Shown piece by piece: positions 43,178-51,911 of a DNA stretch of 64,000 nucleotides. The notes beneath the pieces are model-generated. The model saw only the letters and a list, made by a program, of their open reading frames with translations. It was not told the origin of the DNA and ran no database searches. Numbering within the stretch: the first letter of the stretch is position 1; the number at the start of each line of letters is the position of its first letter. The stretch lies in the NCBI RefSeq assembly GCF_014193675.1, contig NZ_BLXZ01000011.1, forward strand, positions 112,780 to 176,779. Direction: 5' to 3'. The position numbers were made by a program, and so were the translations under genes. The DNA comes from Geomonas limicola. GTDB taxonomy: Bacteria; Desulfobacterota; Desulfuromonadia; Geobacterales; Geobacteraceae.

Positions 43178-43978
43178 CTACTTCACTCCCCAGCCGTACA
43201 CCACCTCATACGTCGCCGAGATGCCGTCCTGATCTCCGTACTCCCGCCGGTACTCATCCATCATGTCGAGCATGATGCGACGCTCCGAGAGCCCCCGCGA
43301 TGCCGCCGGCGCCGTGCTTCCCGCGCCGATCCTCTTCAGCGAGCGGAGCAGGTCGGGAACGTCAGCGTGCCGTTCCACCTCCAACTCGACCCGAACCGAG
43401 GCGTCCCGGAACCCCGCCCGCTGCAACGCGGCCAGCACCTCCTGCTGCGGCAGAAAGTTGTGGGTGCGGTCGGGGCCTCCCTTTAAGACTTTCCGGTACG
43501 AGTCACGCAGCTCGAAAAGTGTCCGAGCCCCGAAGAGGGCGAAACGGAAAGTCCCCGCGGGCGCAAGCACCCTCAGGACTTCACCAAAGGCCTGGTCCAG
43601 GGATGGGAGCCATTGGTAGGTGGAAGACGAAAGCACCAGATCAAAGGCCCCCTCCGCAAAGGGAAGCCGCTCGGCATCGGCGTTAACCAGCAGCGCATCG
43701 GAGCCGGAGAGGTTGGCCGCCGCGGCCTGGCACATACCGAAGGCAAGGTCGGCTCCCACCGCGAGTGCGCTGGGGTAGAGGCGGCAGAGCGCGCCCAGGA
43801 GCCTTCCGGTCCCGGCGCCCACGTCGAGGAGCCGCCCCGGGTGCAGGTCCTGGGACATCAGCTCCTGCGTAAGCTTCTCCACAACCCGGCCCTGCACCAG
43901 CGCGTGGCTGTCGTAATTGCCGGCCTGCCGGTGGAACGAGCTCTGCACCTTGTTTCTGTCTATATTGGTAACCATCAA
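43178..43978 (-). CDS. bioC: Malonyl-ACP O-methyltransferase BioC
   Basis: 266 residues. SAM-binding motif LLDVGAGTGRLLGAL lies at about residues 45-59. The N-terminus KVQSSFHRQAGNYDSHALVQ is typical of BioC, and LSSSTYQWLPSLDQAFGEV is a conserved BioC segment. It methylates malonyl-ACP to start pimelate synthesis for biotin. Follows a BioH-like hydrolase and bioF on the same strand, which supports the assignment. BioA, BioD and BioB are not in the window. Confidence 0.88.
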   Translation of the reverse strand: MMVTNIDRNKVQSSFHRQAGNYDSHALVQGRVVEKLTQELMSQDLHPGRLLDVGAGTGRLLGALCRLYPSALAVGADLAFGMCQAAAANLSGSDALLVNADAERLPFAEGAFDLVLSSSTYQWLPSLDQAFGEVLRVLAPAGTFRFALFGARTLFELRDSYRKVLKGGPDRTHNFLPQQEVLAALQRAGFRDASVRVELEVERHADVPDLLRSLKRIGAGSTAPAASRGLSERRIMLDMMDEYRREYGDQDGISATYEVVYGWGVK

Positions 43979-44068
43979 TATCCTGTTAGCCCTCGGTCTG
44001 CGGAAGGGGGGACTGGCTCCGCAGGTGCCTGTCGCCTTAGGGGCACCTCCGCCTCTCTCCCCTTCTCC

Positions 44069-44878
44069 CTACCCCAGCCGCGCCAGAAAATCCAGCAACA
44101 CGCCGTTGAACTCGTCCGGTCGTGTCATGAACGGCGCATGGCCGCACCCTTCCATCACCTTCAACTCCACCTGGGGCAGACGCTGCGCCATGTACTGCGA
44201 CGCCCCTACCGGGCAGATGCCATCCTCCGCGCCGTGCACCAAGAGCACCGGCCGGTCGATTCCCGCCAGCTCCTCGCGCTGATCGGCAACGGAGAGGATC
44301 TGCAGCGCCAGCTGGGCCGCCTCGTGATCCGGCGACTTGCCACCCATGACGATCTCGTGCACGATCCGCTGGTACTGCGCCGGATCCGTCTCGTCTTCGG
44401 CAAACATGCCCCGGAAGAAATCCCCCATGGTCTTCTGGTAATCGCGCCGCAGCCGCAGCCCGAGCCCCTTCACCTCGACCGGAGGCTTGCCGTGCGGATA
44501 GTCGTCGCAGGAGGTAAAGCGCGGAGTCCCGCCGACCAGCACCAGGCCGGCCAGCCGTTCGCGCAGCTGGGGAAAGGCCTCCAGCACCACCTGCACCCCC
44601 ATCGACCAGCCGACCAGCACCGCACCCTGCACATCCAGGTGTTCGACGAACGAGACGAGGTCCCCGGAAAAGTCGGCAAGCCCGTAGCCGTTGCCGGTAC
44701 TCGAATGCCCGTGCCCCCGCTGGTCCAGGAAGATGAGCCGGTGTGACTGGGCCAGGGTGTGCTGGAATCTCCAAACCCGCCCGGACATGGCCCAGCCGTG
44801 CACAAAGATCACCGGACGGCCGGTGCCCATCTCATCATAGTGCAGGCTTACGCCGCTATCGATTTCCACATCTGGCAT
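44069..44878 (-). CDS. Alpha/beta hydrolase, probable pimeloyl-ACP methyl ester esterase
   Basis: 269 residues. The nucleophile elbow GWSMGV gives Ser92, the acid lies in VHGAEDGICP, and the His is in GCGHAPF. The oxyanion-hole segment is FVHGWAMSG. Between bioC and bioF, so it is likely to do the BioH job of cleaving the methyl ester after two elongation cycles. Generic alpha/beta hydrolase activity cannot be excluded from sequence alone. Confidence 0.82.
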   Translation of the reverse strand: MPDVEIDSGVSLHYDEMGTGRPVIFVHGWAMSGRVWRFQHTLAQSHRLIFLDQRGHGHSSTGNGYGLADFSGDLVSFVEHLDVQGAVLVGWSMGVQVVLEAFPQLRERLAGLVLVGGTPRFTSCDDYPHGKPPVEVKGLGLRLRRDYQKTMGDFFRGMFAEDETDPAQYQRIVHEIVMGGKSPDHEAAQLALQILSVADQREELAGIDRPVLLVHGAEDGICPVGASQYMAQRLPQVELKVMEGCGHAPFMTRPDEFNGVLLDFLARLG

Positions 44879-44890
44879 CTTTTCCTCTTA

Positions 44891-44968
44891 CCGCCTTCTC
44901 GTTCCCACGCTCCACGTGGGATGCTGCCGGGGTCGCGGACGCTCCAGGGTCCCAACGTGCGACCAGCG
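44891..44968. repeat. Degenerate GTTCCCACGCTCC-type palindromic repeat
   Basis: GTTCCCACGCTCCACGTGGGA near 44895-44915 is itself a hairpin and is roughly mirrored by GGACGCTCCAGGGTCCC near 44937-44954. The unit resembles a palindromic repeat found between genes in several proteobacteria. It sits in the 108-base gap between the bioH-like gene and bioF. Confidence 0.5.
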
Positions 44969-44986
44969 TCTGCGCCGCAGCCAATC

Positions 44987-46156
44987 CTAGATAACCCCAA
45001 GCTGGCGCCCTACCGCGGCAATGGTATCCGCCGCCTCCAGCAGGTCAGCAGGTTCATGCGTCGCCATCACCGTGCAGCGCAGCCGGCAGCTGCCAGCCGG
45101 CACCGTAGGTGGCCGAATCCCCTGCACGAAGATGCCGCGCTCCAAAAGTACCCGGCTGAATTCCATGGTCGTCTCGGCGGGCCCCACGAAGATCGGGACA
45201 ATCTGGGTCTCGCTTCCCATGGTGTCGAATCCCGCTTCGGCCAGCCTCTTCTTGAAGAGCGTGGTGTTGGCACTCAGCCGCTCGCGCAATTGAGCCCCCT
45301 CGGGCGAATCCACCAGGTCGACCGACGCCAGCGAGGCCGCCAACACGGCGGGAGGGAGCGAGGTGGAGAAGATGAAACTGCGCGAGGTATTCACCAGGTA
45401 CTCGCAGATCTCCGCAGAGGCCGCCGCATAGGCGCCGAAACTGCCGAACCCTTTACCCAGCGTCCCCATCTGGATGTCGATCCCCCTTTGGACGCCGTAG
45501 CGTTCGGCGCTGCCGCGGCCAGTAGCCCCCAGGACTCCGCAGCCGTGGGCGTCGTCCACCATCAGGAGGGCATCGTAGCGCCGTGCCAGGGCGACCAGCC
45601 GGTCCAGCGGCGCGATGTCGCCGTCCATGCTGAACACGCCGTCGGTGACGATGAGGCGCCTCCCCTTCCCCCTTTTCTCTTCGAGCAGCTTCTCGAGGGC
45701 GGCGAGGTCGAGGTGCGGGTAGCGATAAAGGTTCGCGCGGGAGAGCAGCGCACCGTCCACGATGCTGGCATGGTTCAGCCGGTCCGAGAAGATGGCATCG
45801 CCCCGCCCTACCAAGGCAGAGATGATGCCGGTGTTCGCAGCGTAGCCCGAGTTGAAAAGCAGCACCCGCTCGGTCCCCTTGAACTTTGCCAGGCGCGCCT
45901 CCAGGCGCTCGTGCAGCTCCATGGTTCCTGAGACCAGCCGGGAGGCCCCGCTGCTGGTTCCCAGCTCGGCCCCCTCGACTGCCGCCCTCTTCAAGGAGGG
46001 GTGGTCCGCAAGTCCCAGGTAGTTGTTGGAGCACAAAAGCAGCACCGGCCGGCCGTCGAGCTCCACCCGGCTCCCCATGGCGCCATGTATCACCCGCATG
46101 CTCCGGTACAACCCTTGAGCACGAAGCTGTTCCAGTTCTTCCGTGAAACTCTGCAC
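44987..46156 (-). CDS. bioF: 8-amino-7-oxononanoate synthase BioF
   Basis: 389 residues from a GTG at 46156 with GGAGGAGG four bases upstream. PLP-dependent alpha-oxoamine synthase: LLCSNNYLGLADHPSL, TSSGASRLVSGTMELH, VDDAHGCGVLG and MGTLGKGFGSFG (Schiff-base Lys at about 236). It condenses pimeloyl thioester with alanine in biotin synthesis. Close relatives include glycine C-acetyltransferase, but the bioC and bioH-like neighbours settle the role. Confidence 0.93.
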   Translation of the reverse strand: MQSFTEELEQLRAQGLYRSMRVIHGAMGSRVELDGRPVLLLCSNNYLGLADHPSLKRAAVEGAELGTSSGASRLVSGTMELHERLEARLAKFKGTERVLLFNSGYAANTGIISALVGRGDAIFSDRLNHASIVDGALLSRANLYRYPHLDLAALEKLLEEKRGKGRRLIVTDGVFSMDGDIAPLDRLVALARRYDALLMVDDAHGCGVLGATGRGSAERYGVQRGIDIQMGTLGKGFGSFGAYAAASAEICEYLVNTSRSFIFSTSLPPAVLAASLASVDLVDSPEGAQLRERLSANTTLFKKRLAEAGFDTMGSETQIVPIFVGPAETTMEFSRVLLERGIFVQGIRPPTVPAGSCRLRCTVMATHEPADLLEAADTIAAVGRQLGVI

Positions 46157-46513
46157 GTCGCCTCCTCCGATTGCCCCGCGAAACGTGGGGGAAATCCGGA
46201 AGTCACCTTCTTAACACAGGTGCCGCCACTCGTCAACCAAGGAGAGCTGTACGGTTGACAACAGTGCAGGAGTGACAACGTTCGGTTACGAGGATGCTTT
46301 CGCCCGCGGCTCCCTCCCCTTGAAGGGGGAGGGACCTGAGGAAAAGACCTCTCGTTGAATTTGCGGCAGGACCTTGCCAATCGGGGAATGAACGGGTACC
46401 AGAAGAGCTTCAAAAGCTAGGTGAGCTAATGTCCTTGGGGAGGGTGCGCCAGGAACATGGAACCTGCTGCGGGACCGGAAACCAAGCCGGGTCCTGCAGC
46501 ACCCGGATCGCCC
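46157..46513. other. Gap between bioF and metallophosphoesterase gene
   Basis: 357 bases. It holds the bioF promoter candidate and a CTCCCTCCCC/GGGGGAGGGA hairpin at about 46310-46333 of the interspersed type. No gene is seen in the rest. Confidence 0.6.
46209..46236 (-). promoter_or_regulatory. Candidate sigma-70 promoter for bioF
   Basis: On the minus strand TTGACG (46236-46231), 16-base spacer, TTAAGA (46214-46209). This gives a leader of about 46 bases before the bioF GTG. No BirA-like operator was recognised. Confidence 0.55.
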
Positions 46514-47641
46514 CTAGCGCGTTTCGGACGAAACGATGTCGAAGACGGTCACTTCGGGCGGGGCGAAGACCCGTATCGGCGGCCCCCAGGTTCCGGTTCC
46601 CCGGCTTACGTAGAGATGGGATCCTGCTCCCGCCTCGGAAAGCCCCAGCTTGGCCGGGTACACGAAGTGCGTGATGAGGTTGAAGGGAAAGATTTGCCCC
46701 TTGTGCACGTGCCCCGAAAGCTGCAGATCGAAGCGGCCTTGCGAGGCCTCTTCCACCTTGGGACGGTGCTTGAGCAACAGCACGAAGCGCCCCTGGGGGA
46801 CTGCGGCAAGCAGGCGCGCTTCGGCCCCCTTGTCACCACCTCCCGGCAGGGCGGGATCGTCCACACCGGCGAGCGCCAGACGATCGCCCACCGGCAGCCA
46901 CTCGTTACGCAACAGCCTGAACCCGGCCTGTTCGGTAAAGGCAATCGAATGATCCAGACCGGCTATCACCTCGTGGTTGCCGAGCACCGCGAACTTGCCA
47001 AGTGTCAGCTGCAGCGCACTGAGCTCCTGGTCCCGGTCCTGCAGACCATCCCGCTGGCCGTCCACCAGGTCCCCCGTCGAGACCAGCAGGTCCGGTTTCT
47101 CGGCCCGAACCAGGGCAAGTATTCGTGCCAGACGCTTTTCGCCGACCATCAGCCCCAGGTGCACGTCGGAGACCTGCACGATACGCAGCCTCTCTCCTGC
47201 CGGCAGCTTGGAGCTCTTCAGGGTCACGCGCTCTACCCTGATCTGCCGCGCCTCGAAGTAGCCGTACAGCGATCCGGCCAGGGCGAGCAGCAACGCGGCC
47301 CCCAAAAGTTGTGGTTCGCCAGGGACCAGGTTGCGCTCGGTCAGCCAGCCGGTCCAGGCCAGCAGCAGGCGCAGCACGTCGAGACCGATGGTGGCGCTCA
47401 GAAAAAGGAAGAAGAATCCCATCCAGAGGTAGCCCAGATACGCCACGATCTTTGCCGGCACCTCCAGGTGCCGATGTTCCAGGATGCGCACCAGGATGGG
47501 CGCCGCGACCATGAAGACGCCCAGTGCCGTAAGTGCCGCAGGAACCGGTGCACCCAACCCGAAGCAGCGCACCACCCGCAAGAGCAGCCAGGCATGGGCT
47601 CCGCCATAAATGGCAAGATAGCAAAGCAGAAACAACAACAT
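46514..47641 (-). CDS. Membrane-anchored metallophosphoesterase (YaeI-like)
   Basis: 375 residues. Three to four N-terminal membrane segments (to about 140) precede a calcineurin-type phosphoesterase domain with all metal motifs: QVSDVHLG, STGDLVDG, VLGNHEV, LLLKHRP and LSGHVHKGQ. Family members act on phosphoesters near the membrane; some relatives hydrolyse UDP-diacylglucosamine (LpxG type). The substrate is unknown here. It is of interest because no LpxH or LpxI is seen in the window. Divergent from the ferredoxin-like gene. Confidence 0.88.
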   Translation of the reverse strand: MLLFLLCYLAIYGGAHAWLLLRVVRCFGLGAPVPAALTALGVFMVAAPILVRILEHRHLEVPAKIVAYLGYLWMGFFFLFLSATIGLDVLRLLLAWTGWLTERNLVPGEPQLLGAALLLALAGSLYGYFEARQIRVERVTLKSSKLPAGERLRIVQVSDVHLGLMVGEKRLARILALVRAEKPDLLVSTGDLVDGQRDGLQDRDQELSALQLTLGKFAVLGNHEVIAGLDHSIAFTEQAGFRLLRNEWLPVGDRLALAGVDDPALPGGGDKGAEARLLAAVPQGRFVLLLKHRPKVEEASQGRFDLQLSGHVHKGQIFPFNLITHFVYPAKLGLSEAGAGSHLYVSRGTGTWGPPIRVFAPPEVTVFDIVSSETR

Positions 47642-47684
47642 AGCTCCTCCAGCCGGGATACTTCGGCACTCTGTTTCATCCGCT

Positions 47685-47712
47685 GTTGCAGGTGCGACAA
47701 AGGCCGCTATAC
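47685..47712 (+). promoter_or_regulatory. Candidate sigma-70 promoter for the ferredoxin-like gene
   Basis: TTGCAG near 47685, 16-base spacer, TATACT near 47707. It predicts a 5' leader of about 160 bases before the start at 47879, holding a strong hairpin. Confidence 0.55.
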
Positions 47713-47742
47713 TGTTAAAAATTTTTCATACAGAGTCAAAAG

Positions 47743-47800
47743 GCGAAAGTGCGTCTGGGCTATGACAGCGGGAGGGCCAGCCCACACTTCCGCTCTTTTT
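47743..47800 (+). terminator. Leader hairpin with T-run, possible attenuator
   Basis: GCGAAAGTG (47743-47751) pairs with CACTTCCGC (47785-47793) with one mismatch, and TGGGCT (47756-47761) pairs with AGCCCA (47779-47784). TCTTTTT follows at 47794-47800. No plus-strand gene lies upstream, so this stem is inside the leader of the gene at 47879. Confidence 0.6.
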
Positions 47801-47878
47801 GCTCTTAGGCATAGGGGCCTCCTATCTTTCCCTTCGAAACTGCCGTTTGTCAACCTGTCACAGCGTTGGAGATCATCT

Positions 47879-49213
47879 ATGTCGTACCTCTCGGCGCATC
47901 ACGGCTACCAGCTACTGATCGATCGGCTAAACAGATACCCACAGGGCGCTCCACACTCCGAGCTGTTCATGAAGATACTTGCGCTCCTGTTCACGGAAAA
48001 AGAGGCGCGTCTGGTGAGCCAGGTCCCCTTCGGCCCCTTTTCTTCGGCACGGATGGCGCTCTTGTGGCAGGTGCGCGAGGTGGAAGCGGCCCGCATCCTG
48101 GACGGTCTGGCGGACCGCGCCCTCATGCTCGACCTGGAGCGGGACAACGGCGAGAAGCTCTACCTGCTGCCGCCGCCTCTCCACGGTTTTCTCAAGTACG
48201 CCCTGATGCGGGTCAAAGGGGACGCCTCGCAGGAGGCGCTGAGCGAGTTGCTCAAGCAGTATCTCAACGTGGAAGATGAGTTCGTGAAATCGCTGCTCGG
48301 CGTGGGGAGCACCCGTTTGGGGCGCATCATGGTAGACGAGGAACAGGTCCCGTCCCAGCAGGTGACTCGGGTCTTCGACTACGAGCGCTCCAGTGCAGCC
48401 ATCCGCGCCGCGCGTGCCATCGCCGTCGGGACCTGCGCCTGTCGGCACCGGCAAATCAACCTGGGACGCGGTTGCAACGCCGAACTGGAGACCTGTCTGG
48501 TATTCGATTCGGTTGCCGATTCGCTGGTCCGGCACGGTAACGCCCGGCAGATCGATGCGCCGGAAGGTTTGGATATCCTGCAGCGCTCGCGCGAGCAAGG
48601 GCTGGTGCAGTTCGCCGAGAACACCCAAAACGGTATCAGCTTCTTGTGCAACTGCTGCAGTTGCTGCTGCGATCACCTGGCGGCGGCCCGCAAGTTCTGC
48701 CACCTGCGCCCGGTGGCCACCAGCAACTTCCTGGCCCGCATCAAGCGCGACCAGTGCAGCGGCTGCGGTAAGTGCGTCGACGCCTGCCCGGTGGAGGCCA
48801 TCGGTCTGGTATCGGCCCACGATCCGCTGTACCGCTGGCAACGCCGTGCGGTACTCGCTCCGGCACGCTGCCTTGGGTGTGGCGTCTGTGTGCGTGCCTG
48901 CGGTGACGCTGCCCTGTTCCTGGTCCCCCGCGCGGAGCGGCTCATCACTCCGGTGGACAGCGCGCACCGGGCGGTGCAGATGGCAATCGAGGAGGGAAAG
49001 CTCCAGCACCTGGTCTGGGACAATCAGGCCCTCACCAGCCACCGGGCCCTGGCAGCCATCCTCGGGGTCATCCTAAGGCTACCCTCCCTGCAGCGCTCCC
49101 TGGCCGGCAGCCAATTGGGCTCGCGCTACGTCGACGCGCTGGTCCGCAGACAGGCAACCCGGGTCGAGCGGGAACTGGCCATGGTGGAGCGGGCGGCCCG
49201 ACTGCGGGACTAG
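47879..49213 (+). CDS. Cysteine-rich protein with two [4Fe-4S] ferredoxin motifs
   Basis: 444 residues from the ATG at 47879, with GGAG seven bases upstream. The N-terminal part (about 30-110) looks like a winged-helix domain (SARMALLWQVREVEAARILDG). A middle Cys cluster has Cys186, 188, 199 and 206, then C257-NCC-S-CCC264. Two ferredoxin motifs follow: C293xxC296xxC299xxxC303P and C331xxC334xxC337xxxC341G. It is probably a cytoplasmic iron-sulfur electron carrier or redox sensor. No partner oxidoreductase is adjacent. Family function is not known to me. Confidence 0.85.
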   Translation: MSYLSAHHGYQLLIDRLNRYPQGAPHSELFMKILALLFTEKEARLVSQVPFGPFSSARMALLWQVREVEAARILDGLADRALMLDLERDNGEKLYLLPPPLHGFLKYALMRVKGDASQEALSELLKQYLNVEDEFVKSLLGVGSTRLGRIMVDEEQVPSQQVTRVFDYERSSAAIRAARAIAVGTCACRHRQINLGRGCNAELETCLVFDSVADSLVRHGNARQIDAPEGLDILQRSREQGLVQFAENTQNGISFLCNCCSCCCDHLAAARKFCHLRPVATSNFLARIKRDQCSGCGKCVDACPVEAIGLVSAHDPLYRWQRRAVLAPARCLGCGVCVRACGDAALFLVPRAERLITPVDSAHRAVQMAIEEGKLQHLVWDNQALTSHRALAAILGVILRLPSLQRSLAGSQLGSRYVDALVRRQATRVERELAMVERAARLRD

Positions 49214-50079
49214 CCGGCGAGCGTAGAGCGGGGGATGGAGAGCGGTCCGCGCAGGGGAGCCCGAGCGCTGCGCATCTTTTGGAAAGGGAGCAGGAGGGTC
49301 TTTCCCAGGGTGAGTTCGGCCGCGTTCTGGTAGGGGGCGACGCCGATGGTGACCGACTGCTGCGGCACGTTGAGACGCAGGGTACCGTGCAGGTAGTCCG
49401 GCCAGGAGAAGATGGTGGACCAGTTGGAGTCGGTTTCACGGCGCACGATGGAGTGGTGAATGCCGTGCATGCGCGGGGTCACGATGATACGACAGAGCCG
49501 GCGCTCCAGGCCAAGCGGCAGCCGGAGGTTCGAGTGGTGGAACAGGATCTCCATGAGGGTGAGCGTCTGCCACAGGGCGAGCGGGAACGGAGCGATGCCG
49601 AGCAGGCGCACCTGGAACGCACGCCAGGGAACCGAGAGCAGCAGCTCCCCGGGATGAAAGCGCAGGGCCGTCGAAGCATCCAGGTCCAGGTCGACGTGGT
49701 GTGCCAGGTGGAAGCGCCACAGGAAGGGGACCTTGTGGGTGAGGTAGTGCCAGATGAAGAGGGTGTAGTCGAGCAGCAGCACCGCAAGGCATACCTCGAG
49801 CGGCACCGGGAGGCGGACCAGTTTCAAGAGCCCCTGCTCGCGCCTTTGCACCCTTTTGGCGAGAGGACTCACCACCGGACCTTCGGCGAGTGCCACGGTC
49901 CCCGCCGCCAGCAGGGCCACCGCGAGGTTTCTGCGGTCCCGGCTCAGCTTGCTTTGTCGTGGCACCCGCAGCGGGCGCTTGAGCTCCATGAGGGCTATCG
50001 CCGTCATCGTCCCGACGATGAGCAACCTGTTGAGCCAGGACGGGAGTTCCCCTGAGAGTGTGCGCGATCGCGAACCCAT
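49210..50079 (-). CDS. Fatty acid hydroxylase / sterol desaturase superfamily protein
   Basis: 289 residues with about four membrane helices. The di-iron histidine boxes are present: HYLTH, HLAHH, FHPGE, LFHHSN and MHGIHH. The superfamily hydroxylates or desaturates lipids at the membrane. Substrate unknown; sterols or hopanoids, carotenoids and fatty acids are all possible. Its end overlaps the end of the plus-strand ferredoxin-like gene by four bases (convergent). Confidence 0.87.
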   Translation of the reverse strand: MGSRSRTLSGELPSWLNRLLIVGTMTAIALMELKRPLRVPRQSKLSRDRRNLAVALLAAGTVALAEGPVVSPLAKRVQRREQGLLKLVRLPVPLEVCLAVLLLDYTLFIWHYLTHKVPFLWRFHLAHHVDLDLDASTALRFHPGELLLSVPWRAFQVRLLGIAPFPLALWQTLTLMEILFHHSNLRLPLGLERRLCRIIVTPRMHGIHHSIVRRETDSNWSTIFSWPDYLHGTLRLNVPQQSVTIGVAPYQNAAELTLGKTLLLPFQKMRSARAPLRGPLSIPRSTLAG

Positions 50080-50123
50080 TGCCGACTCCTTTGGCCCCGA
50101 AGCGGCGGCCGCTCTGGCACCGA

Positions 50124-50633
50124 TCAGCGCTTACCCGCGAGCCGGTGCACCATTTCGGAAACTGCGGTCCAGGTGATGTGGTTCCCCAACTCCTTCAGAC
50201 TCGGCTGCCAGGGTATCCGGGTGAGCGGGGGGGATACCCCGAGCAGCGGTGCGATGCAGCCGTCGCAGGCGAAGAAGAAGGGAACGGCGAAGGGGAGTCC
50301 CGCCAGGCGGGTAAGCCGCGGGAAACGGCGCCTGAGGCGGCCGTGCAGCAGCCCCCACCCCAAACCGTAGGCGACGCTGAAGGCGAGTTTGGCCCGTTTC
50401 TCGCCGCCCCTGCTGAGGCGGTGTCCCAGCAACTTCTTGGCGAAGTAGGGACCGGCAATCTCGTGCGGCGAGCCTTTACGGACCTTGCGTTCCCGCCGCT
50501 TGTGGGCGTCGCTCACCAGGAGTCCCAGCAGCCGGTCGGTACGCCCGGTGACCATCCCTGCGATGAGTCCCGCTGCCGCCCCTACCAACAGAGGATGCCT
50601 CGCTACCAGTGAGCTCTTCTCTGCCTGTGACAT
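50124..50633 (-). CDS. Conserved hypothetical membrane-associated protein
   Basis: About 169 residues from the ATG at 50633, with AGGAGG five bases upstream. An N-terminal Gly/Ala-rich segment (LVGAAAGLIAGMVTG) and a second hydrophobic stretch (LAGLPFAVPFFFACDGCIAPLLGV) suggest membrane association. The overall pattern is loosely like DUF1440/YagU-type proteins, not a firm match. It lies 44 bases upstream of the hydroxylase-like gene on the same strand. Function unknown. Confidence 0.65.
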   Translation of the reverse strand: MSQAEKSSLVARHPLLVGAAAGLIAGMVTGRTDRLLGLLVSDAHKRRERKVRKGSPHEIAGPYFAKKLLGHRLSRGGEKRAKLAFSVAYGLGWGLLHGRLRRRFPRLTRLAGLPFAVPFFFACDGCIAPLLGVSPPLTRIPWQPSLKELGNHITWTAVSEMVHRLAGKR

Positions 50634-50810
50634 GGCCGCCTCCTTTGGCAGGACTGACGGTTGCGGAGCTTCCTTCGGCGCCGTCCGCCGTTCCACATTG
50701 TAGCGGCGCCTCGGAGTGTGTCAATTTTTTCTAATGCTGGTGCGTACTGCCACAACTTGCGTGGGAAACCGCTCGCAGACAGTCGGGAGGGTACTGTTTG
50801 AGGACGGTAC

Positions 50811-50838
50811 TTGACCGAGCGACGCAGAACACTATAAT
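50811..50838 (+). promoter_or_regulatory. Sigma-70 promoter for the DUF1857-like gene
   Basis: TTGACC at 50811-50816, 16-base spacer, TATAAT at 50833-50838. A perfect -10, 95 bases before the start at 50934. Confidence 0.7.
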
Positions 50839-50933
50839 TAGCATTCTGTCATCATACCTGATCGAGCGGAGATTAGCTGTACGAAATGCCCATGTGCCCG
50901 TCATCTTTGTCGAAGAGCATAAGGAGGGAGTTC

Positions 50934-51383
50934 ATGTTCATCAAGACCCTGACCACGCTGGTCCATGCCGAGCACGACACGCTGTGGAACCTGCTTCTGG
51001 ATCGGCTGCAAAACCCGGAGCGCTTCACTCCCGGAGTCACCGAATCAAGGATCGTCGAAAAGAACGGCAACGTCTGCATCAGGGAGCTCATGCTGCACGG
51101 CGAGCGGGTAAGGGAGAGGATCACCGTGTACCCTTACGAAAGCCAGATCCAGCACGAATTGCTGGAGCACCCCCAGTTCACCGGGACGATCGTGACCAAG
51201 GTGGTGCGCACCGCCCGGCAGAGCCCGGTTGCCCCCCAGAACCTGGAGTACGACATCGACGTGAGCCCCAAGTCGCGCATCATCAAGGGGGTGCTCTACG
51301 GCGAGGCCGAAATCGTCGCCGACCTGGAAACCGAGATGCAGCGCCTGAAGTCCCAGGCCGAAGAGATCGAGTCGCGGGCCTGA
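50934..51383 (+). CDS. SRPBCC/DUF1857 (AtaL-like) family protein
   Basis: 149 residues from the ATG at 50934, preceded by AAGGAGGGAG. The pattern TLWNLLLDRLQNPERFTPGV, IRELMLHGERVRERITVYP resembles DUF1857, a small ligand-binding START-like fold. A short C-terminal helix (EMQRLKSQAEEIES) follows. No signal peptide, so cytoplasmic. Function unknown. Followed after about 40 bases by a secreted protein gene. Confidence 0.7.
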   Translation: MFIKTLTTLVHAEHDTLWNLLLDRLQNPERFTPGVTESRIVEKNGNVCIRELMLHGERVRERITVYPYESQIQHELLEHPQFTGTIVTKVVRTARQSPVAPQNLEYDIDVSPKSRIIKGVLYGEAEIVADLETEMQRLKSQAEEIESRA

Positions 51384-51422
51384 ATCGAGAGGCCGGAGCT
51401 TGTGCCGGCAGGGGAGGTAACC

Positions 51423-51881
51423 ATGGTGAACCAAATAGCGAGGTGGGTGGGTAGTGTACTGGCAGCAGCAGCGATTCTGACGACGGGTGCCGCCTGGGCC
51501 GCAGCGCCGGACTGGGTGCTCCTCGACGAGAACCAGGACTCGCGCTTCTACTACGACCAAAGCGGCCCCAAGCCGCACGAGGGGATGACGCAGGTGCGCA
51601 CCCGGGTGGTCTACAGCGACGAGGGGAAGGCCGATGCGGTCAAGATTCTGGGGAATCAGAAGAAATACCAGGCGCTCTTCGAGTCGCACTACCAGCACCA
51701 GGTGGACTGCACCGAGGGGCGCAGCCGGCTTCTGGAGGCGACCCACCTGGACGAGCAGGGGGCGGTCCTGAACCGCAGCGACCTCTCCGGGGTGACCAGT
51801 TGGGAACAGGTCCCCGCAGGGGAGCGCATGTCGCTGGTGCTGGAAAAGGTCTGTACCCCGGTGGCACCCGGGAAGAAGTAG
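51423..51881 (+). CDS. Secreted surface-adhesin-E-like protein
   Basis: 152 residues from the ATG at 51423, with GGGGAGG five bases upstream. Signal peptide ends near AAWAA (about residue 26). The mature part WVLLDENQDSRFYYDQSG...VDCTEG..RLLEAT and the final EKVCT are like the surface-adhesin protein E family, with two Cys that may form a disulfide. Role in this organism unknown. Probably co-transcribed with the DUF1857-like gene and followed by a terminator. Confidence 0.75.
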   Translation: MVNQIARWVGSVLAAAAILTTGAAWAAAPDWVLLDENQDSRFYYDQSGPKPHEGMTQVRTRVVYSDEGKADAVKILGNQKKYQALFESHYQHQVDCTEGRSRLLEATHLDEQGAVLNRSDLSGVTSWEQVPAGERMSLVLEKVCTPVAPGKK

Positions 51882-51911
51882 TCGAGGCCGGGAAAGTTCG
51901 GGGCCTCCCAT

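Noticed and set aside
46457..47878. Upstream extension of the ferredoxin-like gene by 474 codons
   Set aside because: The extension runs antisense to the metallophosphoesterase gene and has no domain. The ATG at 47879 has a good ribosome site.
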